64,000 nt of DNA, taken from the NCBI GenBank assembly GCA_964582225.1, contig CAZORA010000001.1:124001-188000 (forward strand), written 5' to 3'. The notes under the pieces are model-generated. The model did not search any database, was not told the DNA's origin, and saw only the letters and a program-made list of their open reading frames with translations. The translations under genes were made by a program, and so were the position numbers. Below are positions 1-9,200 of the stretch, piece after piece. Position 1 is the stretch's first letter. Every line of letters begins with the position of its first letter. Source of the DNA: Dokdonella_A sp964582225. GTDB lineage: Bacteria; Pseudomonadota; Gammaproteobacteria; Xanthomonadales; Rhodanobacteraceae.

Positions 1-1733
1 TGCTTGACCCGCGCGCCGTCGCGCAGGCGGGCGATGCGACCGAAGAGCTCCGGCAGGCGCGGATAGGTTGGCAGGATGCGCGCGATCTCATCCGCGAGCG
101 CGGTGGCGGTGGCGGCGTCATCCGCTGCCAGCGCCTGACCGACCCGGGTCGCAAGCGCCTCGGCCACCTTGCCGAGGCCACTGCGCGCCAAGGCGTTGTC
201 CGGTTCGATTTCGAGGATGCGCTGAAACAGCGCCGCGGCGCCATCCGCGCCCTGCAGGCGTCCTTCGGAAAGCGCCGCATTGGCGGCGGCAAAGCGCGCG
301 TCGGCCGCATCCCGCGAGGCTTCCAGTCTGCGCAGCTCGCGTTCAGCGGCGTCGACGGCAGGCCCGCCACCAAGCAAGGCGCGCGCGCGTTCGAGCGTGG
401 ATCGCGCGCTGGCGACATCCGCCTGCTCGAGAGCGACCTGCGCCCGCTCCAGCAGCCGCTCGCCCACCTGCTGCAGGCCGCGGCGCGCGACATCATTGTC
501 CGGATTCTGCGCTCCGGCCGCCAGAAACAGCTCGCGCGCGCTGTCGCCATGCGTCCCATCGAGATAGCCAGCGTCGAGCGCACGCTGGGCGCGAGCCAGG
601 GTGTCGTTGAACTGGGTGCGCGGCAGCAGCTGACCGAGACGGTCCTGGTTCTGCCAGGCGCCCAAGGCAAGCAACGCCAGCAGGATGCCGACGAGGCCGA
701 ACCTCACCCGCCGGCGCGGGCGACGGGAGGGTGCCGCGACTTTGCCGCGAACGCCGCGGCGCGGCGGCTCATCGCCCAGCGCCGCGACCACCTCGCTCAT
801 GCGGCCGAGGTCGGGCTCACGGCGGCCCTGCGGCCGCGAGCGCTCGCTGCGCACGACCGTAGGGGCCGATTCCTGCCGGTAGGGTAAGGGCAGCGGCAAT
901 TCGGTCGTCAGCGCAAGGTCGTCACGCGCGTCATTGCGCAGTCGAACTTCAAGCTCCGCGATCGCATCGACTAGCTCAAGTCCGCTCTGGAAGCGATCGG
1001 CCGGCTGCTTGGCTAGCAGGCGGTCGAGCAGAGGCTGCAGCAGAGCGAAACGCGCAGACAGGGTCGGCAGCGGGTCGCTCAGGTGCATGATGCCGACCGC
1101 CAGTGGGTCGGTCGCATGGTAGGGCACGCGCCCCGTCACGAGCTCATGGAGCACGATGCCCAGCGCATACAAGTCGGAACGTCCGTCGGTGCTGCCACCG
1201 CGCGCCTGCTCGGGGCTCATGTAGTGCGGCGTGCCGATCATCGCGCCGGTACGCGTCACCCGCAGAGTGTCATTGATTACGTGGGCAACGCCGAAGTCGG
1301 TCAGTGCGGACGATCCGTCGGCGCGCAGCAGGAGGTTATCCGGCTTGACGTCGCGATGCACGAAGCCTTGTAGATGGGCCTGGGCCAGCGCACCGGCAAT
1401 TTCCCGCACCACCCGCAGCGCGAAGCCGAGGTCGCGGGCGTGCCCTTCGCGGCCAAGCACGCTGCCGCCGCTCAGGTACTCCATGGCGATGTAGTGATGG
1501 TCGTCCGCCTGACCTACGTCGTAGACCGACACCACGTGGCGATGCTGGATGCGCGCGGCGATCCGCGCCTCGCGCAGGAAGCGGCGGCCGAAATCGGGGT
1601 CGGCGAGCAGCACCGGCGACATGATCTTGAGCGCTACCTCGCGATCCATCGACTGCTGCACGGCCAGCCAAACCGTGGCCATGCCGCCGCGGCCAATCTT
1701 GCGTACCAGTCGATAACCGGGAATCTCGATCAA
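1..1733 (-). CDS. Membrane-anchored serine/threonine protein kinase (partial, C-terminus outside window)
   Basis: Translating the minus strand gives a Hanks-type protein kinase: glycine loop IGRGGMATVWLA, lysine in VALKIM, catalytic loop VHRDVKPDN, LTDFGVAH (DFG) and SPEQ, together about residues 5-265. A basic stretch precedes one membrane segment (about 344-361), followed by an alanine/leucine-rich region that looks like TPR or helical repeats. The kinase domain should therefore be cytoplasmic and the tail periplasmic. The chosen start is TTG at 1733 (MIEIPGYRL), with GAGG a few bases upstream; an in-frame GTG at 1745 is the alternative. The gene lies downstream of relA on the same strand, 124 bp away, so co-transcription is possible. 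The substrate is unknown. The reading frame runs off the window at position 1. Confidence 0.88.
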   Translation of the reverse strand, partial: MIEIPGYRLVRKIGRGGMATVWLAVQQSMDREVALKIMSPVLLADPDFGRRFLREARIAARIQHRHVVSVYDVGQADDHHYIAMEYLSGGSVLGREGHARDLGFALRVVREIAGALAQAHLQGFVHRDVKPDNLLLRADGSSALTDFGVAHVINDTLRVTRTGAMIGTPHYMSPEQARGGSTDGRSDLYALGIVLHELVTGRVPYHATDPLAVGIMHLSDPLPTLSARFALLQPLLDRLLAKQPADRFQSGLELVDAIAELEVRLRNDARDDLALTTELPLPLPYRQESAPTVVRSERSRPQGRREPDLGRMSEVVAALGDEPPRRGVRGKVAAPSRRPRRRVRFGLVGILLALLALGAWQNQDRLGQLLPRTQFNDTLARAQRALDAGYLDGTHGDSARELFLAAGAQNPDNDVARRGLQQVGERLLERAQVALEQADVASARSTLERARALLGGGPAVDAAERELRRLEASRDAADARFAAANAALSEGRLQGADGAAALFQRILEIEPDNALARSGLGKVAEALATRVGQALAADDAATATALADEIARILPTYPRLPELFGRIARLRDGARVK

Positions 1734-1857
1734 GACGGCCCTCACTCCGTGCGCGGCTGCGCATCGATTTGCGGCGCCGCGCGCTCGCGCGGTGGCCGCC
1801 ATCCGCATGATCTTCGCATTTTGACACCGCAGTCGAGCAAAGCCACCCACCGGCGAT

Positions 1858-4002
1858 CTAGCCGACCCGGCGCGCCTCGATCACGTTGGGCACCGCCAGG
1901 AGCTGCGACAGCAGCCCACTCAGCTGGTCGAAGTCGGCGACCCGCAGCGCATAGTCCATGCTGGCCACGCCGCCGCGTCGGTCGACCCGCGCGTTGACCG
2001 CAATCACCTGGACATTGGCCGCGGCGATCGCGTTGCTGACGTCGCGATGCAGCCACTTGCGATCGTAACCGCGCACCAGTATGTCGACCTCGTAGCTGCG
2101 CTCCTTGCGCAGACCCCACTCGACCGCGATCAGATGGTCCGGAGCGCGCTCGCGCAGCGCCGCGAGCTGGGCGCAGTCCGTGCGGTGTACCGAAACCCCG
2201 CGGCCGCGCGTGATGTAGCCCGCGATCGCGTCGCCCGGCAGCGGGTGGCAGCAGCGCGCGAGCTGGGTCAGCAGATTGCCGACCCCCTCGATCACGATGG
2301 CGCCGGTCTGGCCGCTTGCGCGCGCCGGGGCGACCGGTGCCGGCGCCGCGCCTTCCTCGCGCGGGGTAGTCAGCTCATGCAGCGCGCGCGCGAGCTGGCC
2401 GGCGCTGACGTCGCCGAAGGCGAGCGCCTCGAGCAGCTCGTCGTGGTTTTTCAGATGAAACCGCTCCGGCAGGCTGTCGAGCGATTCCGGCTGCAGCGCC
2501 AGGCGCTTGAGTTCGCGCTCCAGCAGCGCACGGCCGGCGGCCAGGTTCTGCGCCCGGTCGACGCGCTTGAACCAGGCGCGCACCTTCTCGCGCGCGCGAT
2601 GGGTCATCAGGTAGCCGCGTTGCGGCGAGAGCCAGTCGCGCTTGGGTTCGATCAGTTTGCCGGTCAGCACTTCGACCCGATCGCCGGTCGCCGGCTGGAA
2701 GCCGAGCTGCACGATGCGACCATTGACCTTGGCGCCCCGGCAGCGGTGCCCCACGTCACTGTGGATCGCGTAGGCGAAGTCGAGCACGCTCGCGCCCTGT
2801 GGCAGATCGACGACTTGCCCCTTGGGCGTCAGCACGTAGACGCGATCCTCGACGACCTCGGTGCGGAATCCGGCCAGCAGCGCGGCGTCGTCATCCTGCC
2901 CGTCCGATGATTCGAGCAGGCGCCGCATCCAGGCGATCTTGCGCTCGAAGCTGGCGTCGGCCGCGCCGCCTTCCTTGTAGCGCCAGTGCGCCGCCACGCC
3001 GAGCTCGGCGTGGTCGTGCATGTCGTGGGAGCGGATCTGCACTTCCAGAGTGCGCCCTTCCGGGCCGATCACCGCAGTGTGCAGCGATTGGTAATTGTTG
3101 CCCTTGGGGCTCGCGATGTAGTCGTCGAACTCGCCCGGGATGAAGGGCCACAGCGAGTGCACCACGCCGAGCGCCGCGTAGCAGGTCGGCACATCGGCGA
3201 CCAGCAGGCGCAACGCGCGCACGTCGTAGAGCTCGTCGAAGGCGAGACCCTTCTTCTGCATCTTGCGCCAGATCGAATAAATATGCTTGGGTCGGCCACC
3301 GATCTCGGCTTCGATACCGGCCTTGCGCAGCGCCGCGCCGAGCAGGCTCTTGGCCTGGTCGATCCATGCTTCGCGGGCACCGCGGCGCTCGTCCAGAAGA
3401 TGCGCGATCTTCCGATAGACGTCGGGCTGGAGGAAGCGGAAGGTGAGATCCTCGAGCTCCCACTTGAGCTGCCAGATACCGAGACGGTTGGCCAGCGGCG
3501 CGTGGATGTCTGCGGTGAGCTGGGCCAGCGCGCGCTGGGTCGACGGTTCGGCATGCACCGCCGCGCGCATGCGCACGAGCTGTCGCGCGAGCAGAATGAA
3601 CACCACGCGCAGATCGCGAACGATCGCGAGCAGCAGCCGGCGCAGACCCTCGGTTCCGCTCCGCGCATCGCGGACAGCGTGCAGTGACCATACTTTCTCG
3701 GCAGCCTGCTGACCTTCGATCAGCACCGCCACGTCACCGGGAAACGCCGCCCGGTCGCCATCATCGAACTCTCCGCCGGACTGCAGGAGAGTGTGCAGGA
3801 TGCATGCGGCCTGCGCTTCCTCGCCCACGCCGAGCTCGGCAAGAAGCTCCAGACTGGCGCTCAGTTCCGCCTGCGCATCTCGCCAGGCCGGACTTTCGCC
3901 AACCCGCTGCTGCGCAAGCTCGCGGGCTCGCGCCGCCCAGGTACGCGGACTCGGCGGCGCGCCCTGCGGCAACGGCGCGGCTCGCGGCGCGGCACCCGTC
4001 AC
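1858..4002 (-). CDS. relA: RelA-type (p)ppGpp synthetase (stringent response)
   Basis: This 714-aa protein transfers pyrophosphate from ATP to GTP/GDP on stalled ribosomes. The synthetase domain (about 160-330) contains the RelA signature EFDD (about 291-294) followed by YIASPKGNNY, the motif typical of Mg-dependent synthetase-only RelA, where SpoT-type enzymes have RxKD. The N-terminal hydrolase-like region has lost the HD-box residues (ILHTLLQSGGEFDD where active enzymes have HDxxED), so hydrolase activity is not expected. A TGS domain (about 380-440) and a C-terminal ACT-like domain (about 635-714) follow. The start is GTG with no strong ribosome binding site. The Ser/Thr kinase gene lies directly downstream. 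Confidence 0.93.
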   Translation of the reverse strand: MTGAAPRAAPLPQGAPPSPRTWAARARELAQQRVGESPAWRDAQAELSASLELLAELGVGEEAQAACILHTLLQSGGEFDDGDRAAFPGDVAVLIEGQQAAEKVWSLHAVRDARSGTEGLRRLLLAIVRDLRVVFILLARQLVRMRAAVHAEPSTQRALAQLTADIHAPLANRLGIWQLKWELEDLTFRFLQPDVYRKIAHLLDERRGAREAWIDQAKSLLGAALRKAGIEAEIGGRPKHIYSIWRKMQKKGLAFDELYDVRALRLLVADVPTCYAALGVVHSLWPFIPGEFDDYIASPKGNNYQSLHTAVIGPEGRTLEVQIRSHDMHDHAELGVAAHWRYKEGGAADASFERKIAWMRRLLESSDGQDDDAALLAGFRTEVVEDRVYVLTPKGQVVDLPQGASVLDFAYAIHSDVGHRCRGAKVNGRIVQLGFQPATGDRVEVLTGKLIEPKRDWLSPQRGYLMTHRAREKVRAWFKRVDRAQNLAAGRALLERELKRLALQPESLDSLPERFHLKNHDELLEALAFGDVSAGQLARALHELTTPREEGAAPAPVAPARASGQTGAIVIEGVGNLLTQLARCCHPLPGDAIAGYITRGRGVSVHRTDCAQLAALRERAPDHLIAVEWGLRKERSYEVDILVRGYDRKWLHRDVSNAIAAANVQVIAVNARVDRRGGVASMDYALRVADFDQLSGLLSQLLAVPNVIEARRVG

Positions 4003-4068
4003 GATGCGACCCGTGCCGCCAGTTCATACCCGGCCGCGCCTTGCGGCCACCACTGCAGCCCCAAACGG

Positions 4069-4092
4069 CATCGGCGCCCGCGGGCGCCGATG
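4069..4092. terminator. Perfect 24-bp palindrome downstream of the 4117-5385 gene
   Basis: CATCGGCGCCCG is followed immediately by its exact reverse complement. In RNA this would form a long GC-rich stem that must sacrifice a few central pairs for a loop. On the minus strand it follows the stop of the secreted-protein gene and is trailed only by a short T run (CCGTTTGG), so it is a plausible but imperfect intrinsic terminator separating that gene from relA. Confidence 0.5.
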
Positions 4093-4116
4093 TTTCCGCC
4101 CGCCGCGGCAAGCCGA

Positions 4117-5385
4117 TCAGGGGTTGTCGGGGCCACCTTTCATCCAGCGGAAGCCTGGCGATTCCGGCACGAAACCGAATACGACGTCGTCGCCGCGGAA
4201 CTGATTGCCATCGGCCGCCACCGCCGCCGGCTCGACGAAGATCGAAACCTCCGCGATCGGGGTATTGTCCGCGGGCACGTTCTGGCCGCCGATGATGTCC
4301 CGCGTCACCGCCATATAGAACGACGCACGGGCTGAATTTGCAGGAGGCAGGATCGCCAGGGGAAAGTCCTTGGTGATGAAGGGATCGGCCTCGCTCAGAG
4401 TGCCGACATAGGCGCCGCCGGCGCCGTCGCAGGTGTGCTCATCGAGCACCGCGGGAAGCTGCGCAAGAATGCACCAGCTGCCGGCCCCGCTCAGAAAGGT
4501 CTTGTCGAAGGCATCGCGCACGCTGAAAGACACCGAGTTCGACTGCGCATCCGCGGCTTCGCTCATGGTCATGGGCAGCTCAACTGTGCCGCCATTGACG
4601 GTCTGTGCTCCGAGCGTGGCGTCGATGCGAAACAGGTACGTGAGCTTCAGCGTATAGCCGAGCTGCCAGGTGTCGACCCACATGGTGGCACCGCGGGAAG
4701 GGATCCCCACCACGTCGGGCGCGGCGACACCGGTGGCAGCGGCACAGGCGTCCGCTTCATCCACCCGCATGCTGCCTTGATCATTGGCGCCGAGAACACA
4801 GGGATCCTGCGGCACTGCGGCCCAGTCCGGATCGGTCCAGTCGAAGGCGGGCCCGGGCCTGCCGCCGGGGGGCGGTGGATCCCAATTGATCATGTGGTGG
4901 TAGTTGATCGCCGCCTGGCCACCCGCCACATCGAAGCTATCAGCGAAGATTCCGCCGACGAGCGGGCTCGTCCACTCTCCCTGCGCGCTGAGCGGATTGC
5001 AGGTCAGCGTCGACAGGCGCACCCCGTCGGCCTCACGATTGATGCTGAAAACGCCGTCCCGATAGGCCAGCGGAAACACGTCCTTGACCGCGGGGAAAGA
5101 CCACTGGTGCTGATTTCCGCTCTCGTGACGCGGCACCAGCTCCACCGCGGAGGAGGCCATCGGGCTGCCGACGTTGGCGCACAGCAAGTAGCCGTCGGTG
5201 AAGGCGGTCAGCTCGGCGCTGTTCGCACCTGTGCTGCGATAGCTCACGCCGGGCCCGGACGTTGGCGACTGAACCCCGATCGTGTCCTGATTGACGATCA
5301 GGCTCGGCGCGGCAAAAGCGACGGGAGCGAGAGCTGCGGCGAGGATGGCTCCGAGGAGGGTAAGCCGGGGAGTCACAGACGGCAT
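4117..5385 (-). CDS. Secreted protein of unknown function
   Basis: The 422-aa product begins MPSVTPRLTLLGA with a clear signal peptide ending around VAFA-AP, so export by Sec is expected. I chose ATG 5385; an in-frame TTG at 5409 would only add eight polar residues before the signal peptide. The mature part is rich in Gly, Ala, Asp, Pro and aromatic residues, with several spaced cysteines (for example LTCNPL, DPCVL, WCILAQ, EHTCDG) that could form disulfides. It has the composition of an extracellular beta-rich protein. No catalytic motif or named domain is recognisable. It is transcribed toward relA and divergently from the 5606-6064 gene. Confidence 0.75.
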   Translation of the reverse strand: MPSVTPRLTLLGAILAAALAPVAFAAPSLIVNQDTIGVQSPTSGPGVSYRSTGANSAELTAFTDGYLLCANVGSPMASSAVELVPRHESGNQHQWSFPAVKDVFPLAYRDGVFSINREADGVRLSTLTCNPLSAQGEWTSPLVGGIFADSFDVAGGQAAINYHHMINWDPPPPGGRPGPAFDWTDPDWAAVPQDPCVLGANDQGSMRVDEADACAAATGVAAPDVVGIPSRGATMWVDTWQLGYTLKLTYLFRIDATLGAQTVNGGTVELPMTMSEAADAQSNSVSFSVRDAFDKTFLSGAGSWCILAQLPAVLDEHTCDGAGGAYVGTLSEADPFITKDFPLAILPPANSARASFYMAVTRDIIGGQNVPADNTPIAEVSIFVEPAAVAADGNQFRGDDVVFGFVPESPGFRWMKGGPDNP

Positions 5386-5605
5386 CGATTCGGTTCTCTG
5401 GTCACGCAAGGCTCCGCGAGTCGGCGCCTGCAGCGTCGTGTCGGTGCGGGAGGCGGCCTGCCCGCGAGCGTAGATTGGAACTCGTCATGCTACACTTCAA
5501 CGGCGCCATTCTAGCCGCTGGCGGCTTCACGCGCATCCGCACCGTCCATTCAAGATCAATCACTTCAGCCGCCGGTCACACTCCGGTGCTCGCCCAGGCC
5601 TTTCC

Positions 5606-6064
5606 ATGCGCACCATTCCAGTTCTCGCCCTGATCCTTGTCGCCGCGACGGGCATCGCGGCGGCGCAGTCGCAGCCGACTCTGGAAGAGCGCATGTCACA
5701 GGCAGACTTCCAGGCGGCAGGCCTCGACAAGCTCTCGCCGCAGGAGCTCGCTCAGCTGAACGCCTGGCTTGACGCCCACGCAGCGGCCCCACGGCAGCGG
5801 GCCGACGGCCGCCCGGACTTCTATCCCGATTCCGGCGAGCGCAGCGAAATCCAGGCGCACCTCGTCGGCGACTTCAGCGGCTGGATCGAGAACACTACTT
5901 TCACGCTCGACAACGGACAGGTCTGGAAGCCCGCCGAAGCGAGCCGGCACAAGGCGAGTTCGCTGAGCGGCCCGGCGGTGACGATCAAGCCGATGTCCTT
6001 CGGCAGCTGGCTGATGTATGTCGACGGCTGCGGCTGCAGCCTGCGGGTTCGACGCATTCGCTGA
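5606..6064 (+). CDS. Small secreted protein with an SH3-like C-terminal region, function unknown
   Basis: This 152-aa product has a signal peptide (MRTIPVLALILVAATGIAAA-Q). It then carries the stretch AGLDKLSPQELAQLNAWL, a short helical motif I associate with small exported proteins of Lysobacterales. The second half (FSGWIENTTFTLDNGQVW to the end) resembles a compact beta barrel with the common FxLDNGQVW pattern, and contains a CGC motif near the end. No enzymatic residues are evident. It diverges from the 4117-5385 gene and converges on hrpA. Confidence 0.75.
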   Translation: MRTIPVLALILVAATGIAAAQSQPTLEERMSQADFQAAGLDKLSPQELAQLNAWLDAHAAAPRQRADGRPDFYPDSGERSEIQAHLVGDFSGWIENTTFTLDNGQVWKPAEASRHKASSLSGPAVTIKPMSFGSWLMYVDGCGCSLRVRRIR

Positions 6065-6182
6065 CGGCGAGTTCCTTTCCGGAAGGGGGTCGGGCCGCGC
6101 ACGCGCCGCAAAAGAACCGAACCACTCCGTCGTGTCCCCAACGTGGGCGCCCTTCGGCTTCAAGTCGCCGAGAGCGAAGGAG

Positions 6183-6210
6183 GCTTGGCTTGCGCCTCGG
6201 CGCGAGCCAA
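6183..6210. terminator. Hairpin between the convergent 5606-6064 gene and hrpA
   Basis: CTTGGCTTGCGC and GCGCGAGCCAAG pair over 12 positions with one G-T mismatch around a CTCG loop. There is no T tract on either side. Its position between two convergent genes, 27 bp from the hrpA stop, suggests a bidirectional transcription-ending hairpin. The rest of 6065-6239 holds only a short CCTTTCCGGAAGG palindrome near 6073. Confidence 0.45.
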
Positions 6211-6239
6211 GAACGGGGGTGGACTGGCTCCGATCCTTC

Positions 6240-9200
6240 CTATTCCGGCTTTCCCGGTGACTCCTGCAGCCCGGCTAGCAGGCGCGCGACGCGCTTGGGC
6301 GATACCGGCGCGGGGGTGCCGAGCTCCTGCGCGAAAGTTGACACGCGCAGCTCCTCGATCGCCCAGCGCAGGACGGCCAGCGCGGCGTCCTCTCCGCCGC
6401 GGCCGGCACGGAGCTTCAAGTACGCTCGCCACTGGCCCTGCAGCGCCAGCATGCGCGCCTGGTCGCGGGCGGGATCGAGCCGCAGTCGTTCGGCGCGAAT
6501 TTTCATCGCCGTCAGATAGCGCGGGTACTGCGCCAGTCGCTGCTTCGGTACGCGCCGCAGGAAACCAGGCGGAAGAAGCTCCGCGAGCTGCCCGCGCAGA
6601 TCGTCGTAGCTCGCGGTCGCGAAGCCGATCAGGGGCGGCTCGAGCAGCGGCACGAGTTCGGCGTAGGCCTGCAGAATCTTTTCCGCCTGCTGCAGGCGCT
6701 CGGTCGCTGCCGGAAACAGGGCGCGACCGAGCTCTTCCCGCACCCGCTCGAATTCCGAGCGCGTGCGCAGATCGAGGCTGCGGCCCGCGCAAAGCTCGGC
6801 CAGCGCAGCCTCGACCAGATCCTCGCGCAGCGCGTCGACACCGCCAAACGAGATCCACTTCAGGCTTGTGGCGCGACCGAGCGGCAGCTGCCGGCGTGCC
6901 TGCTTGATCCGCTCGCCGAGCGCGCGGCGCAGCAGTCGCTCTACCCCGCGCCGATGCTCGCGCTGCGCTTCCTGCGGGTTTTCGAACACGCGCAGGGCGA
7001 CGCCGTCGCCAAGATCGACCAGCGCCGGCCAGGCGCCGAGCCCGCTGCCGGACACGATGCGCTCGGGAATCTCGTCGAAGTCCCAGCTTTCGACGTCCTC
7101 CCGAGCCAGCTCGACGTCGGCCTTGCGCGCAAAGGCGACGCGCGCCGCGCCCGCCCACTGCGCCTGGATCGCGGCCAGATCGCGGCTTTCGACCAGCACC
7201 CTGCCAGACTCGTCGTGGATGCGAAAGCGCATGCACAGATGCTCCGGCAGCGCCACCTCGGCGAGCTCGCCCGCCTCGACCGCGGTGCCGGTCACGCGCC
7301 GCAGCCAGGCGGCCAGGGCCTCGCACAGCGGCTCATCGCGCGGCGCCTCTGCTTCGACGAAAGCCCGCGCAAAATCGGGCGCCGGCACGAAGTTCCGGCG
7401 CAGGGCCTTGGGCAGCCCTCGAATGACGGCCGCGACTTTTTCCTCGAGCAAGCCCGGCACCAGCCACTCACAGCGGGCGGCCGGCACCACGTTGACCAGT
7501 GCTAGCGGCAGCTGCAGGCTCACGCCGTCGCTCGGATCTCCGGGCAGGAAGCGATAGTCGAGCCGCAGCCGGTGGTCCACCACCGCGAAGCTCGATGGGA
7601 AATCCTCGCCGCGCGCCCGTGCGCCTGGCTCCAGCAAGTCGCCGAGCGACCAGCACAGCGCCGCCTGCTGCGCGGGGCTGGCGCGCCGATACCAAGCGTC
7701 GAGCGCCGCGGCGCTCGAAATTTCGATCGGCAGCTTGCCCTCGAAGAAACCAGCCAGGGCGTCGTCACCGCGCAGCAGGCCGCGCCGGCGGCGGCGCTCC
7801 TCGATGCCGCGCGCCTCCTCCAGCACCCGCGCGTTGGCGCGCACGAAATCCGCTCGCGCGTCGATCTCGCAGCGGACGAGCGCCTCGCGCAGAAAGATCG
7901 CGTGCGCCTGGGCCGGATCCTGGGCGCCGAAGTTCACCCCGCGCCCTTCGACCAGCACCAGCCCCTGCAGACTCACCTGCTCGCTCGCCACCACCGCGCC
8001 GCGCCGACGGGACCAGTGCGCGTCGCGCCAGCTGCGCTGGACCAGATGCGCCGCCTGCTGCTCGATCCAGGCCGGTTCGACTCGCGCGCAGAGCATCGCG
8101 TAAACCCGACGCAGATCGAGGATCTGGCCGGCGACCAGCCAGGGCGGCGCGGCGCGCGCCGTCGCCGAGCCGGGAAAGATCGAGAAGCGGCGCTCGCGCG
8201 GACCGCGATACTCGCCGCGCTCGTCCTTGCGTCCGACCCGGGTCGGCCAGCCGGACAGCAGGCAGCGATGGATCGCCTCGTAACGCTGCGCGTCGGGCGC
8301 CTCGGCGAGGTCGGCGGCGTCCGCCCGCGCGTCAGGCGCGGGCAGCTCGCCGAGCAGCTGGCGGTGCAGCTCGCGCCACTCGCGCATGCGCAGGAAGGAC
8401 AGGAAATGCGTGCGGCACCAGTCGCGCAGCGCAGACTGGGTCAAATCCTCATGCGCCTGCGTGTAGGCGCTCCACAGCTTCAGGATGCCGACAAAGTCGG
8501 ACTTCGGTTCGGTAAAGGCAGCATGCGCGGCGTCGGCCTCCTTACGCGCGTCCGCCGGACGCTCGCGCGGGTCCTGGATGCCAAGGAAGGCGGCGAGAAT
8601 CCGCAGCTCGCGGAGCACGCCGAGCGTCTCCGACTCGATCAGCATGCGGCCAAGCGCCACGTCGAGCGGCAGCGCGGCGAGGCGGCGTCCGGTGTCGGTC
8701 AGCCGCCGCGCGGCGTCGATCGCCATCAGCTCGTCGAGACGCCGGTAGCCGTCGGCCAGGGCGCGCGGCGTGGGTGCTTCGAGGAACGGAAAATGCGCCG
8801 GGTCGCCGAGCTTCAGGGCCAACATGCGCAGGATCACCCCGGCCAGCGAGGAGCGCAGGATTTCCGGGTCGGTGAAGCGCGGCCGGCGCGCGAAGTCATC
8901 CTCGTCGTAGAGGCGATAGCAGACGCCCGGCCCAACGCGTCCGCAGCGCCCCTTGCGCTGTTCGGCGGCGGCCTGCGAGATCGGCTCGACGTGCAGGCGC
9001 TCGAGCTGGCCGCGCGGACTGTAGCGCTTGACCCGGGCGGTGCCGGTGTCGATCACGTAGCGAATTCGAGGCACCGTGAGCGAGGTCTCGGCGACGTTGG
9101 TGGCAAGCACGATGCGCCGGGCCGGACCAGGATGGAACACGCGATCCTGTTCGGCCGAAGACAGGCGGGCATACAGCGCCAGCACTTCGGTGTGTCGATA

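Noticed and set aside
1734..1745. GTG 1745 as start of the Ser/Thr kinase
   Set aside because: TTG 1733 has GAGG at proper spacing and gives the family-like N-terminus MIEIPGYRL; GTG has no binding site.
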